NCBI GenBank assembly: GCA_022447625.1
Contig: JAKVAX010000005.1
Coordinates: 1 to 64,000 of the forward strand
Direction: 5' to 3'
Origin: Flavobacteriales bacterium
GTDB taxonomy: Bacteria; Bacteroidota; Bacteroidia; Flavobacteriales_D; Sanyastnellaceae
Length of the DNA stretch: 64,000 nt
Of the stretch, positions 1-8,776 are shown piece by piece (the stretch's first letter is position 1; every line of letters starts with the position of its first letter). A model generated the notes under the pieces. The model saw nothing but the letters and a program-made list of their open reading frames with translations. It searched no databases and had not been told where the DNA came from. The translations under genes and the position numbers were made by a program.

Positions 1-82
1 GTTTGTGAAGACGTTTTCCTGTTTTTATCATGGTGATTTTCCGCTTAAAAGCGGTCAACCTATTTCAGGGAATGACAGAATG

Positions 83-117
83 GTGGAACGGACGCCGGAA
101 TCTGGACGCCGGAAATT
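83..117. repeat. 7-nt periodic intergenic array
   Basis: Five consecutive heptamers can be read here: gtggaac, ggacgcc, ggaatct, ggacgcc, ggaaatt. The array runs into the stop codon (116-118) of the minus-strand surface protein gene. Related heptamers recur at 2484-2523 and 4122-4156, with the same GGA phasing. Function unknown. Confidence 0.7.
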
Positions 118-739
118 ACTGCCTCTTAAAATCCCCATTCCTCCATGCCTGAATAAACTGTGCCCAGGCGATAGGGTTCATCAGAGAGATGGTAGGGAGT
201 TGGCCAGCATAGCTGATTTTATTTGACTCTTGCGTTATGGCATACCGGTAAGCTTCGGCGGCGCTTGGGTCTATTTCTCGCATGCGCTCGTACATCATGG
301 CTGCTTCGAGGTTTTTCTCGGCGAGTTCTTCTTCTGTGCGAGGTATGTCTAGGGCGAGGAAGTCTTGCTTGAAACGTTCCTTGGTTGGCCAAGGGTAGAC
401 GTAAGTGGTGTTCAGCTGGATGGTGTCTCTGCTAAGAAGCTGAACGATGTTGTAACGTAAATTTGTAAGCGTATCAGGGATGATGTACTCTTCAGGCATG
501 TATCCAATTCCGGAGAATTTGATAGTATCTCCTGCGAAAGCTGGGAGGCTGAAGAACCCTACATTGTCTGTGATGCTTCCTCGTTGATCTCTTTCACGGT
601 ACACGGTAGTGAACGGAACTGGATTCAAGGAGTCTCCTGTCACAACCAAACCACTGAACTGGATCACGGCTTTGGTGCTGTCTTGAGCGTTCAATTGAAC
701 GACAGTAATATAAAGGACAAGAAGGATTAAATTCCGCAT
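116..739 (-). CDS. Carboxypeptidase-regulatory-like domain surface protein
   Basis: Exported protein of about 207 residues. The start at 739 (MRNLILLVLY) is preferred over the in-frame ATG at 763 because it gives a clean signal peptide ending near LNAQ. After it comes a beta-sandwich of the CarboxypepD_reg-like type seen at the N-termini of Bacteroidota outer-membrane proteins: FSGLVV, a P-F-T-T-V-Y strand, then an F-x-G-I-G-Y segment. The C-terminal part is helical, with an E-x-x-A-A-M-M-Y-E-R-M-R stretch. There is no TonB-dependent barrel, so this is a free-standing version. Its role is unknown. It lies downstream of prfC on the same strand, about 70 bases away, and its stop codon overlaps a heptamer repeat array. 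Confidence 0.75.
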   Translation of the reverse strand: MRNLILLVLYITVVQLNAQDSTKAVIQFSGLVVTGDSLNPVPFTTVYRERDQRGSITDNVGFFSLPAFAGDTIKFSGIGYMPEEYIIPDTLTNLRYNIVQLLSRDTIQLNTTYVYPWPTKERFKQDFLALDIPRTEEELAEKNLEAAMMYERMREIDPSAAEAYRYAITQESNKISYAGQLPTISLMNPIAWAQFIQAWRNGDFKRQ

Positions 740-808
740 TTTATCAAAGATAGCTAAAAACACTCCTCCTTAAGACGTTAGCCTAGGTGTGTTTTGTTAC
801 AGTTTGAA

Positions 809-970
809 TCAATTCACACCTGCGGTCTTAAATTCACTTGTAAAGTGGAACTGAAGTTCTGGGAAATTCTGACGCTCCATATCGAGTAGGAACTGAGAAG
901 GGGCGAGGTAAACATCGTTTCCGTCCTTGTCTTGAACGATTTCGAGTGCCTTGATACGTTTAAATACCTC
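809..970 (-). pseudogene. prfC: Severed C-terminal segment of release factor 3
   Basis: This stretch lies directly after the in-frame TAA at 971-973 and continues the prfC reading frame for 53 sense codons to a TGA at 809-811. It reads EVFKRIKALEIV, then YLAPSQF, then a terminal FHFTSEF, which looks like the C-terminal end of RF3 domain III. There is no good start codon, so it is probably untranslated unless the TAA is read through. With it, the protein would be about 531 codons, matching the usual RF3 length of about 529 residues. Confidence 0.8.
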
Positions 971-2404
971 TTATTTCTCTTCATTATCTGTAGTGAGCCA
1001 GCATGCCTTGAAGTAGTTCTTCGGACGGAATTCACACTTAGCTCCGTATTCGTGTTCGAGTCGGTATTGAATTACCTCAAACTGAAGTTCACCAACAGTT
1101 CCTACGATTTTACGACTACCAGCTTCTCGGATAAACAACTGCGCCACACCTTCGTCGGTCAGCTGTTTGATTCCTTTATCCAGTTGCTTGCTCTTCATCG
1201 GATCAAGGTTGACCAACTCTTTGAAGATCTCAGGAGAGAAACTAGGAATCCCTTGGAATTGAAGCGCTTCACCTTCGGTTAAGGTGTCTCCAATCTTGAA
1301 GTTACCGGTGTCATATAGTCCAACTACATCACCAGGAAAGGCTTCATCTACCACATTCTTCGAGCGTGCCATGAAGGTCGCCGGATTGGCGAATTTCAGC
1401 TTTTTTTCCAGTCTCACATGGTTGAAGAACTTGTTGCGTTCGAACTTACCTGAGCAAACACGTAAAAAGGCAATGCGATCACGGTGCTTCGGGTCAATAT
1501 TTGCGTGAATCTTGAAGACAAAGCCAGTGAATTTATTTTCGTCTGGAGCAATGTCACGCACGTTGGTAGGACGAGGCTGTGGAACAGGAGCGATGCGGAC
1601 GAAAGTATCGAGCATTTCCTGAACCCCGAAGTTATTTACAGCTGAACCAAAGAATACAGGAGCAAGTTTCCCTTGCAGGTACTCTTCGTCTTCAAACTCT
1701 TCGTACACTCCTTGGATCAAGTCAACATCTTCTCTCAACTGATCGGCATGTTCGCCTACCAATTCATCAAGCTGAGGATCATCAAGGTCTTTAATTTCCA
1801 CCTGCTCATGAACCACTTTTGTCTTGTTCGCTTCAAACAACTTCAATGAACTGTTGTAGAGATCATACACTCCTTTGAAGCTGTACCCTTTACTGATAGG
1901 CCAACTCAATGGACGCACATTGATATTCAACATGCTTTCTAGCTCATCAAGAAGATCGAAGGGGTCACGTCCTTCGAGGTCAACTTTGTTCACGAAGATG
2001 ATCACCGGGGTATCGCGCATGCGGCATACTTCCATCAAACGCTTCGTCTGCTCCTCCACACCTTTCACACTGTCGACCACAAGAATTACCCTGTCTACAG
2101 CAGTCAGAGTTCGGTAGGTATCTTCTGCGAAGTCTTTGTGGCCTGGGGTGTCAAGGAGGTTGATTAAGAGTCCTTTATACTCAAAGCCCATCACCGAGGT
2201 CGCCACCGAGATTCCACGTTGACGCTCGATATCCATGAAGTCAGACGCTGCTGTCTTCGTGATTTTATTATTCTTCACTGCACCCGCTGTCTGGATGGCC
2301 CCTCCAAAAAGAAGGAATTTCTCTGTCAGCGTTGTCTTTCCGGCATCTGGGTGAGAGATGATCGCAAAGGTTTTCCGTTTATTGATCTCTTCGTTCAATG
2401 ACAT
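971..2404 (-). CDS. prfC: Peptide chain release factor 3, truncated by an in-frame TAA
   Basis: Translational GTPase that removes RF1/RF2 from the ribosome after termination. The start is at 2404 ([11 protein letters not shown]); the frame is open a further 72 codons upstream, but a promoter-like TACCTTTG ends five bases before this ATG. GTPase motifs are clear: G1 [12 protein letters not shown], switch region RQRGISV, G3 DTPGHKDF, G4 NKVD. Domains II and III follow (EFRPKNYF near the end). The frame stops at 971-973 (TAA) after 477 residues, about 50 short, while the missing C-terminus is intact downstream in the same frame. Either the gene is a fresh pseudogene, or the stop is recoded, or it is a sequence error. 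RF3 is dispensable in several bacteria, so loss is tolerable. Confidence 0.9.
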   Translation of the reverse strand: MSLNEEINKRKTFAIISHPDAGKTTLTEKFLLFGGAIQTAGAVKNNKITKTAASDFMDIERQRGISVATSVMGFEYKGLLINLLDTPGHKDFAEDTYRTLTAVDRVILVVDSVKGVEEQTKRLMEVCRMRDTPVIIFVNKVDLEGRDPFDLLDELESMLNINVRPLSWPISKGYSFKGVYDLYNSSLKLFEANKTKVVHEQVEIKDLDDPQLDELVGEHADQLREDVDLIQGVYEEFEDEEYLQGKLAPVFFGSAVNNFGVQEMLDTFVRIAPVPQPRPTNVRDIAPDENKFTGFVFKIHANIDPKHRDRIAFLRVCSGKFERNKFFNHVRLEKKLKFANPATFMARSKNVVDEAFPGDVVGLYDTGNFKIGDTLTEGEALQFQGIPSFSPEIFKELVNLDPMKSKQLDKGIKQLTDEGVAQLFIREAGSRKIVGTVGELQFEVIQYRLEHEYGAKCEFRPKNYFKACWLTTDNEEK

Positions 2405-2409
2405 GGCGG

Positions 2410-2417
2410 CAAAGGTA
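2410..2417 (-). promoter_or_regulatory. Bacteroidota -7 box of prfC
   Basis: On the minus strand this reads TACCTTTG, matching the TAnnTTTG consensus of the Bacteroidota housekeeping sigma factor. It ends five bases before the prfC ATG, so the transcript would be leaderless or nearly so. No convincing -33 element was recognised. Confidence 0.55.
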
Positions 2418-2427
2418 GATTGTTTTC

Positions 2428-2523
2428 GTTGAACGTGGAACACGGGAAGTGGAGCGCGGTGGTAATGATCTGTAAGAAGAAACGGATGCCAGATGCCGGA
2501 ATAGGGACGCCGAAGGCTGGAAA
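2428..2523. repeat. Heptamer-type repeats in divergent gap
   Basis: The gap between prfC and the sugar dehydrogenase holds gttgaacgtggaa (2428-2440), shared exactly with 4122-4134. It also holds a 7-nt periodic run from 2484: ggatgcc, agatgcc, ggaatag, ggacgcc, gaaggct. The latter resembles the array at 83-117. No gene is seen here. Confidence 0.6.
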
Positions 2524-2554
2524 AACCGTATCTTGTCGTATCAAAACCAGAGCT

Positions 2555-4087
2555 ATGTACCTTAATCGCTTTTGCCTTTGCCTTTCGGCATGCTTTCTTA
2601 GTGTGAGCCTTTTTGCTCAATTACCGTCACCTTTAGAAATTGAATTAGAGCCTTTCATTACTGGGATGAATGATCCTGTTGGGATCTATCATTGTGGAGA
2701 TGATCGCTTATTCATCATCGAACAAGACCTCGGGCATATTGAAGTTTATGATGCGATGGGGAATGATCTTGGGACCTTCCTTGACATCGGGGGCTTAATT
2801 AGCAATGGCTCAGAGCGTGGTCTGCTTGGATTGGCTTTCCACCCAGATTATGCGAATAATGGGTTCTTCTTTGTAAACTATACAGACGGTTCAGGTGATA
2901 CTCAAGTGGCGCGTTATACCGTTTCTGGCAACCCCAATGTGGCAGATGCTAGTTCGGCTGAACTGATTATCAATGTGGATCAGCCTGCAGGTAACCACAA
3001 CGGAGGGCACATTGCGTTTGGTCCTGACGGTTTCCTATACGTTGCTCTTGGAGATGGCGGCGGACAAGGAGATCCGAACAACTACGCACAGAACCCTCAG
3101 AACCTTCTGGGTAAGATTTTAAGACTGGATGTTGATAATGGCTTGCCTTATTCGATTCCAGCTTCGAACCCGTTTGTGGGTGACGCGACGGTATTAGATG
3201 AGATCTGGTCTATCGGCTTCAGAAACCCATGGAAGTTCTCTTTTGATCGGTTGACTGGAGACCTATGGATTGGAGATGTTGGGCAGAACGATTGGGAAGA
3301 AGTAGATTTCCAGGTCGCAGCTTCGGTAGGAGGAGAGAACTACGGATGGCGCTGTTATGAAGGAACAGATCCTTACAACACTTCTGGGTGCGCAGGTGCT
3401 GCAGCCTACGTTGATCCAGTGGCACAAGTGTCTCATGGTGGTCCGTACAACTGGTGTTCAATTACTGGAGGTCACGTCTACCGAGGGAGTGAATTCCCGA
3501 ACATGTATGGCAAGTATTTCTTCACTGATTACTGTGCTGGTGACTTCTTATCGTTGACACCAAACGGTGGAGGTTTTGATCAAGACGAAGTTCTACTCGG
3601 ACAAGGATTTGGATGGGTGGCTTTTGGAGAAGACATGGCTGGAGACCTCTATGTTGCCAATCTTAACGGAACAATCTATAAGCTGGTTGATCCATGTGGT
3701 GATTTGGATCCACAGATCTCAGGAAACGACGTATCACTCTTTACTTCAGGAGGTGACAATTACTACTGGTACCAAGACGGGAACCTCGTTGCAGGAGCCA
3801 ACGGATCAAGCTTTTCACCTACTGAAGCAGGAGCATACTACTGTGTAGTTGAACTTGCCGATGGATGTGCTGCTTCAACACCAACAGTTAACTGGGGTAT
3901 CGTTTCAGGTATTTTAGGTTGTACCAACCCTAATTCAGATAATTACAACCCGTCAGCCGCCATTGATGATGGCTCATGCATTGGTCCCAACGGTGAAGAA
4001 TGCGTTGCAGACCTTGATGATAATGGTATCGTAAATGCAGCTGACCTCTTGATTTTCCTCGGCGCGTTCGGACAGATATGTGATTAA
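2555..4087 (+). CDS. Secreted PQQ-type sugar dehydrogenase with dockerin-like tail
   Basis: About 510 residues. The start at 2555 ([10 protein letters not shown]) gives a signal peptide ending near LFAQ; upstream in-frame codons look non-coding. The body is a glucose/sorbosone dehydrogenase-type six-bladed propeller: [57 protein letters not shown] and [12 protein letters not shown]. These normally oxidise sugars or sugar alcohols with PQQ in the periplasm or outside the cell. An Ig-like strand region follows (residues about 390-450), then a cysteine-bounded [11 protein letters not shown] repeat, and a C-terminal calcium-loop module ([20 protein letters not shown]) like the one ending the 60464 gene. 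A T9SS sorting domain of the usual kind is absent. Substrate unknown. Confidence 0.85.
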   Translation: MYLNRFCLCLSACFLSVSLFAQLPSPLEIELEPFITGMNDPVGIYHCGDDRLFIIEQDLGHIEVYDAMGNDLGTFLDIGGLISNGSERGLLGLAFHPDYANNGFFFVNYTDGSGDTQVARYTVSGNPNVADASSAELIINVDQPAGNHNGGHIAFGPDGFLYVALGDGGGQGDPNNYAQNPQNLLGKILRLDVDNGLPYSIPASNPFVGDATVLDEIWSIGFRNPWKFSFDRLTGDLWIGDVGQNDWEEVDFQVAASVGGENYGWRCYEGTDPYNTSGCAGAAAYVDPVAQVSHGGPYNWCSITGGHVYRGSEFPNMYGKYFFTDYCAGDFLSLTPNGGGFDQDEVLLGQGFGWVAFGEDMAGDLYVANLNGTIYKLVDPCGDLDPQISGNDVSLFTSGGDNYYWYQDGNLVAGANGSSFSPTEAGAYYCVVELADGCAASTPTVNWGIVSGILGCTNPNSDNYNPSAAIDDGSCIGPNGEECVADLDDNGIVNAADLLIFLGAFGQICD

Positions 4088-4090
4088 TCA

Positions 4091-4156
4091 CCGTCCACCG
4101 TCCAATCGTTGAAGAGGTTCTGTTGAACGTGGAATGTGGAATGTGGAATGTGGAAC
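4091..4156. repeat. 7-nt periodic arrays after a stop codon
   Basis: Two blocks lie in the convergent gap. ccgtcca occurs twice (4091-4104). Then gttgaac, gtggaat three times and gtggaac form 35 perfectly phased bases at 4122-4156. The first block begins three bases after the sugar dehydrogenase stop codon. Confidence 0.75.
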
Positions 4157-4175
4157 GAATAAAAGCCATTTCGCC

Positions 4176-5198
4176 CTAAATCGAAATAACTCCATCATTC
4201 CCAACCATCAACACCAACTCATCCCAACTCAGCTGGCCCATGCTGATGGCTTGTTCCAACTTCGCCATGTCTTGAACTGAAACTCTGATTTGAAAGGATA
4301 ATTCTTCTGATACCTTACTGTTTTTGCAAAGAAGGGCTGGTTCAGGATATGCGAAGGTCAATGAATCGACTACGAAATAGATTGAGCTGAACCCTTTATT
4401 GGACAGTATTTGAAGGGTCTTTTCGCTGATTTCTTGTTCGACTTCGATGTACTGCATGTATGGGCCACGATCACTCAATGCACCGAATTGAAGGTAGCGC
4501 ACAAGTTCATCTGATTCGAAAGGACTTGACTCGTCTTTTAAAAAGATCACTGGGAAATGTGGAATCACTGGAGGCAGCGTTTCATTAACTTCGACACCTT
4601 GCCAATGTGCTTTGCCGCTTACAATAGATTGAACGAGTCGTTCAGCACCGCCAGTGGCAATGACATTGATAAGGCCGGGAGAAGGCTTTGATCGTTGAGC
4701 TCTAACAAATGCATCTGCCTGGGTGAATTTACCTGCGGACACAAGTGTGTTGAAATAGCCTACCTTGAGTTGTTGGTCATTAGGGTATTCAAGGGTATTT
4801 TGCTCGAATAGAGTGAGGGCCGTGTCGAGATGTGATAATCCTGTAGCCTCATCTCCCAGCATTAGAAATGCATTTGCTGCGTTCGCATGAGCTTGTGGAT
4901 CACCGTGATAATAACTCAGTACCTTGTTTGTGGAAGCAATGAAATCTGCAGAGCTCTTTTGCTGAAAGGAAACCCATGATTTCAATTCCCAGGCACCAAT
5001 ATTCTCTGAGTTCAACTCAATAGCGTGATCGAGGATAGCATGCGCAGAATCGAGTAAAGCTTCTTGGTTGCTGCTATTCCGATATTCCTTTATAATATTT
5101 TGAGCTTCATGGAGTAAGGCACTGGATTCTGAATGAGGATCACATGATGAAAAGACCATGATGAACGTGGTTAGAATAAAAAAGTACTTCAGATGCAT
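4176..5198 (-). CDS. TPR-containing lipoprotein, unknown function
   Basis: 340 residues. The N-terminus is a lipoprotein signal (FIMVFSSC with the cysteine near residue 19), so it is probably anchored in the outer or inner membrane. Residues about 30-190 look like tetratricopeptide helices: a W-E-L-K-S-W-V-S-F segment, then A-H-A-N-A-A-N-A-F-L-M-L-G, then L-D-T-A-L-T-L-F. The C-terminal half, with conserved-looking aromatic and charged residues, is not recognised. It stands alone between convergent and same-strand neighbours. Confidence 0.6.
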   Translation of the reverse strand: MHLKYFFILTTFIMVFSSCDPHSESSALLHEAQNIIKEYRNSSNQEALLDSAHAILDHAIELNSENIGAWELKSWVSFQQKSSADFIASTNKVLSYYHGDPQAHANAANAFLMLGDEATGLSHLDTALTLFEQNTLEYPNDQQLKVGYFNTLVSAGKFTQADAFVRAQRSKPSPGLINVIATGGAERLVQSIVSGKAHWQGVEVNETLPPVIPHFPVIFLKDESSPFESDELVRYLQFGALSDRGPYMQYIEVEQEISEKTLQILSNKGFSSIYFVVDSLTFAYPEPALLCKNSKVSEELSFQIRVSVQDMAKLEQAISMGQLSWDELVLMVGNDGVISI

Positions 5199-5245
5199 GC
5201 CGTGAAAATATCAAATGATTAGCGAACACTTTAGAAAACGACGAT

Positions 5246-6349
5246 TCAGAGTATGGCTAGCAACGATTCCATAACCACACTTTCCTCAAATCGTCTACTT
5301 CCTTCTTTCGATTTCCGAGATAGCGTTGTTCGAAGTTCCTCATCAAATAAGGCGCGTATATGAGAGTTGAACGCATCGATGTTACCAGGTGCGTAAAGCA
5401 TTCCGATTTCGCCATGACCTAATAAGTCCGGTGTGCCTGATGTGTTGGTGCCTATGATCGGTAATCCACTGGCCATGGCTTCGATGGTGACCATTCCGAA
5501 TGTTTCCCCCACACTTGTCATCGCGAAGATGTCAAGTGCACCAAATGCTTTTTCAACGTCGCCGCGATGTGGTAGGAAGTGTACACGACTATCCAATTCC
5601 GCGTTAGCGACAATAGCCTTCAATTTCTGAATGAAAGCATCACCTTCATTCTTCGTTGGATCCCCCATAATGAGCAGGTGCAAGTCAGCTCGCTCTTGGG
5701 CCAAGATGATGAACGACTCAATGAGGAATTGCTGGCCCTTCAATGGATCGATTCGACCGATGTTCCCGAGAAGAAGCGCGTCTGTGGGCAAACCTAGCTC
5801 AATACGGAGCTTATTTTTATCTGACTTATGTTTGAAGCGATTCATACTCACCGCCAGAGGAATGGTGTGAATTCTATCCTTCGGGAATCGCGTCATCTTT
5901 TTTACTTGATCGGCGAGAAAGGGCAGGGGAGCCACCCAAATATCAATTTGTCGGAATCGAAAGGTATGTGCTGGGTCTTTCTTCGAAACGCCAAACTGCA
6001 TTGCCTGTTGGTACAGGAGTTTAAACTTCCGTTTCGAGAAGCGTTTTGCCCAGCCGCAAACATCAATATCTCTGGTGTCGCGGATCCAAACTACATCTAC
6101 ATTCAGCTCATTGAAGAGCTTTCCAATCTTCCGGGCGGAAGAGAAATCGAAGTATTTCTTATTCCGTTCAATATGAATAACTGAGACCTCTTCTTTTTGA
6201 GCTGCTTTGTCAAGGGGAGAGCCTTGTACACAGACTAAGGTCACGGTTTGATGCGCCTTTTTCATGCGCAAAGCGAATCGCAAGACATTCATCTCTAATC
6301 CGCCCCAACTAATGGAGCTACAATAAAAGGCGATCCGTTTATTGTCCAC
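5246..6349 (-). CDS. Glycosyltransferase family 4 (GT-B fold)
   Basis: 367 residues. Typical GT4 layout: an N-terminal donor-independent domain (SSISWGGLEMNVLRFA), then the nucleotide-sugar binding domain with GNIGRIDPLKGQQFLIE, HFLPHRGDVEKAFGALDIF and the E-x7-E region SVGETFGMVTIEAMASGLPIIG. It probably builds a surface polysaccharide or glycolipid. The acceptor and sugar are unknown. Its start codon touches the stop of the lipoprotein gene upstream, implying co-transcription with it and the short-chain dehydrogenase. A copy of the iterated 14-bp word lies inside it (5597-5610). Confidence 0.85.
   Translation of the reverse strand: MDNKRIAFYCSSISWGGLEMNVLRFALRMKKAHQTVTLVCVQGSPLDKAAQKEEVSVIHIERNKKYFDFSSARKIGKLFNELNVDVVWIRDTRDIDVCGWAKRFSKRKFKLLYQQAMQFGVSKKDPAHTFRFRQIDIWVAPLPFLADQVKKMTRFPKDRIHTIPLAVSMNRFKHKSDKNKLRIELGLPTDALLLGNIGRIDPLKGQQFLIESFIILAQERADLHLLIMGDPTKNEGDAFIQKLKAIVANAELDSRVHFLPHRGDVEKAFGALDIFAMTSVGETFGMVTIEAMASGLPIIGTNTSGTPDLLGHGEIGMLYAPGNIDAFNSHIRALFDEELRTTLSRKSKEGSRRFEESVVMESLLAIL
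5597..5610 (-). repeat. Iterated 14-bp word, copy 1
   Basis: Minus strand TCGCTAACGCGGAA. Inside the GT4 gene, read in sense as V-A-N-A-E. Confidence 0.85.
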
Positions 6350-6978
6350 TACTTAAAACGTGTCTGAATGCTGTCGAGTACAACACGATTTCCATGTTTT
6401 ACATGCATTCCGTCGCTGCCGATGTCGAAGCCTGATGGATGAATACTGGTTGCCTTTTCATCAATCATTAAGGTGAATAACCCTTCAGGATATTTTGCAA
6501 GCAAGTCTTTGACGCGATTGGATGTATTTCCGTCGAACGGAATGAAAAGGTCAAATCCGCCATCAATTTCGTTGATCTCAGCAGGACGTCCGCCACAAGT
6601 AATGGCAGTGTGGTCGAAGCGATGGAATTGTATCCAGTTGTATTCTGGATACTCATCACTGCGCCAATCCTCACGGCGATTTACCATACGCGTCCAAATC
6701 TGAAGTGGCAATAAATCAACGGTTACTCGCGAGTGCTTAGGCGCAAAGTAAAGGCCATCTTCAGCAGGGAACTGGTAGGTGATTTTCAAGCTGTCTAAGA
6801 CTTCCTGAGAGAATTCGTTCACGCCATCGAAATTCTCTGCAGTGCGCAAGAATCCGGTGGTTGCTGCAGAGTCCTCAGTTGGTGTATCTCCTTGAGGATC
6901 TTTCGGGTCGGTGTCACAGTTTGAACAAGCAAACAAGAAAAGCGAAGCTAGGATGAAGAGTGGGAGCCGTTTCATCAT
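6349..6978 (-). CDS. Lipoprotein, unknown function
   Basis: 209 residues (or 208 from the second ATG at 6975). A lipoprotein signal is clear: a hydrophobic stretch then LFAC, with the cysteine near residue 18, followed by a low-complexity acidic linker rich in D, P and T. The body (residues about 45-209) has W-T-R-M-V-N-R and C-G-G-R-P motifs and is not recognised. The start overlaps the stop of the upstream short-chain dehydrogenase in an ATGATGA, and its stop touches the glycosyltransferase start, so the three genes are probably translationally coupled. Confidence 0.65.
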   Translation of the reverse strand: MMKRLPLFILASLFLFACSNCDTDPKDPQGDTPTEDSAATTGFLRTAENFDGVNEFSQEVLDSLKITYQFPAEDGLYFAPKHSRVTVDLLPLQIWTRMVNRREDWRSDEYPEYNWIQFHRFDHTAITCGGRPAEINEIDGGFDLFIPFDGNTSNRVKDLLAKYPEGLFTLMIDEKATSIHPSGFDIGSDGMHVKHGNRVVLDSIQTRFK

Positions 6979-7679
6979 GAGTTCGGACGAATAATGATTT
7001 CACTCACATTTGAACTTTGAGGCATGTTCACAGCATGCGCAATTTGCTCGGCAATCAGTTCCGCAGTCATACCAGCTTCGAAGTTTGGTTTGTAGCTCTT
7101 CAAAAGTTCTTCATTCTTCGTTTGGTCGATAAACTCCGTGTTCACCGCTCCAGGAGAAATGGTTGTTACACGCACTTCTTTGCGAAGCTCAATTCTGATT
7201 GATTCTGAAATAGCGAGTACTGCATGCTTCGTTGCGCAGTACACACCAGAATTGGGAAATACATTGTGTGAGGCTACCGAACCGAGGTTGATGATATGTC
7301 CGTGTGTTTTGCGTAATTCAGGAATGCCGGCATGAACACAAGTCAAGAGACCTTTCACGTTTACGTCAAACATCGAATGCCAATCTTCTAGTTTAGCATC
7401 GATGAGCGGGTCAAACAGCCCCATACCTGCGTTGTTGATTAGAACATCAACACCTCCGAAGGCATCAACACACTTCTGAACCATCGCACGCACTTCGTCT
7501 ACCTTCGTGACGTCACATTTAATGGTTTCAATCTGCCCTGGGAATTTGGTTGCGAGTTCTTCAAGACGGTCAGGTCGTCTTGCACTGACTAAGATTTTAT
7601 TTCCTTGTTCGGCGAGGAGGGAAGCAGCGGCATATCCTATTCCACTGCTAGCGCCGGTAATAATGATTCGTTTTGACAT
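6975..7679 (-). CDS. SDR-family NAD(P)-dependent oxidoreductase
   Basis: 234 residues, a classical short-chain dehydrogenase. Cofactor motif TGASSGIG at residues 8-15, a basic residue after the second strand (SARRPDR) suggesting NADP, NNAG near residue 86, and the catalytic S...Y-x-x-x-K (GSVAS and YCATKHA). It resembles the YdfG-like 3-hydroxy acid dehydrogenase group. Substrate unknown. First gene of a three-gene overlap with a lipoprotein and a glycosyltransferase. Confidence 0.9.
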   Translation of the reverse strand: MSKRIIITGASSGIGYAAASLLAEQGNKILVSARRPDRLEELATKFPGQIETIKCDVTKVDEVRAMVQKCVDAFGGVDVLINNAGMGLFDPLIDAKLEDWHSMFDVNVKGLLTCVHAGIPELRKTHGHIINLGSVASHNVFPNSGVYCATKHAVLAISESIRIELRKEVRVTTISPGAVNTEFIDQTKNEELLKSYKPNFEAGMTAELIAEQIAHAVNMPQSSNVSEIIIRPNS

Positions 7680-7692
7680 GATGCGAATTTAA

Positions 7693-7713
7693 GGCTTATG
7701 GCTTTAGACGTGC
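7693..7713. repeat. Short heptamer run
   Basis: Reads ggcttat, ggcttta, gacgtgc with 7-nt phasing, shortly upstream of the short-chain dehydrogenase start. It shares ggcttat with the array at 15751-15785. Weaker than the other arrays. Confidence 0.4.
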
Positions 7714-7766
7714 GACCTATGTATGATTTCTTTTGTTAGAGTGAATGCGCTGAATGACGATCACTT

Positions 7767-8774
7767 TTACTGACCGAATTCTTGTCTTAGAACCTCTTCA
7801 GCTGGCTTGTTTTGAGGGGTAAATCTGTTATCAGCTGCACCCCCGGATTTGTCATGATTAGGAAACCATTTCCAAACAAATCCTCCAGCAAACCAGGGTT
7901 TATTCCAGAACTGGTTAAATGTGGCGCGGTAGGCATTTGATTGACTCTCTAGATTGACAGATTGTCCTTTTCCTGTTTCCCAGGGTTTCTCTCCGGTGTA
8001 GTTGTTGGAGCGGTAACCCCACTCAGTGAACAGTATCTTCTTCCCATAGTCTGAAGAGTATTGTTCGAGTTGGTTGACCCACTTACTCCAGCCTTCTTCG
8101 AATTCTTCTTGCGTTGGAGAAACATCATTATTAAGGGGAAAGTATGCGTCTACACCAATGTAATCAAGGTCGTCCCAGAAGGGCATGCGTTTGTAACTAT
8201 CCCAATTGGCTGCATAGGTTAGTTTTCCGTCGTAAATTCTCCGGATATCTGAGATGAGATTTTTCCAATATTCAGGACGTTGTTCCGCGAATGCGCATAG
8301 CTCAGTTCCGATACAGAACATCGGGAGGTTATGTTTTTGGCTCATTTCCGCATAGATCATAATGAACTCGCGGTAGTCGTTTTCAAATTGAACCCAATCT
8401 GCTTCGCTGTCAAACTCTTGATTTCCTGTAAAGCTCCCCCAGTCGAGCCAAAGTTGTGGTTTGATCATCACGGAAAGCCCTTGTTCGTGAGCTACTAGGA
8501 TGCTTTTTTCTGTGCCTTCAGCAGATTCACCCCACCATTGCCAATTGAGATTTGAGTGACGAATATTCGGTTTGCCTAGATCGCCATAAGCAAAAGGCAT
8601 CAAGGTGATGTAATTCGCATGAATGCTCTTGACTGAATTGAAATGTGATGCATCGACGGGGTTCGGTCCTCCCACAAATGACACCCCATTGATCATGGGT
8701 TCTTGTTCAAAACTACGTTGTGCTCCACACGCTATGGTGAAACAAATAAGAAGAGTTAGACCTAGTAAACGCAC
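7767..8774 (-). CDS. GH113-like glycoside hydrolase
   Basis: 335 residues with a signal peptide or lipoprotein-like N-terminus (LICFTIACGAQ). TIM-barrel hydrolase resembling family GH113 (beta-mannanases): GVSFVGGPNPV near the start, KPQLWLDWG, the acid/base region CIGTEL with E158, DYIGVDAYFPL, and the nucleophile region LFTEWGYRS with E251. GGFVWKWFPNH closes the barrel. It likely cleaves beta-mannan or a related glycan outside the cytoplasm. It starts two bases after the secreted serine hydrolase ends, so the two are probably one transcript. Confidence 0.75.
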   Translation of the reverse strand: MRLLGLTLLICFTIACGAQRSFEQEPMINGVSFVGGPNPVDASHFNSVKSIHANYITLMPFAYGDLGKPNIRHSNLNWQWWGESAEGTEKSILVAHEQGLSVMIKPQLWLDWGSFTGNQEFDSEADWVQFENDYREFIMIYAEMSQKHNLPMFCIGTELCAFAEQRPEYWKNLISDIRRIYDGKLTYAANWDSYKRMPFWDDLDYIGVDAYFPLNNDVSPTQEEFEEGWSKWVNQLEQYSSDYGKKILFTEWGYRSNNYTGEKPWETGKGQSVNLESQSNAYRATFNQFWNKPWFAGGFVWKWFPNHDKSGGAADNRFTPQNKPAEEVLRQEFGQ

Positions 8775-8776
8775 GC

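Noticed and set aside
971-973. TAA in prfC as selenocysteine or pyrrolysine recoding
   Set aside because: Those use UGA or UAG, and no insertion element was seen nearby.
2420-2554. Extended N-terminus of the sugar dehydrogenase
   Set aside because: It runs through repeats and lacks a signal peptide; the ATG at 2555 gives one.
4091-4156. Heptamer array as a CRISPR array
   Set aside because: The units are 7 nt with no spacers and no cas genes nearby.
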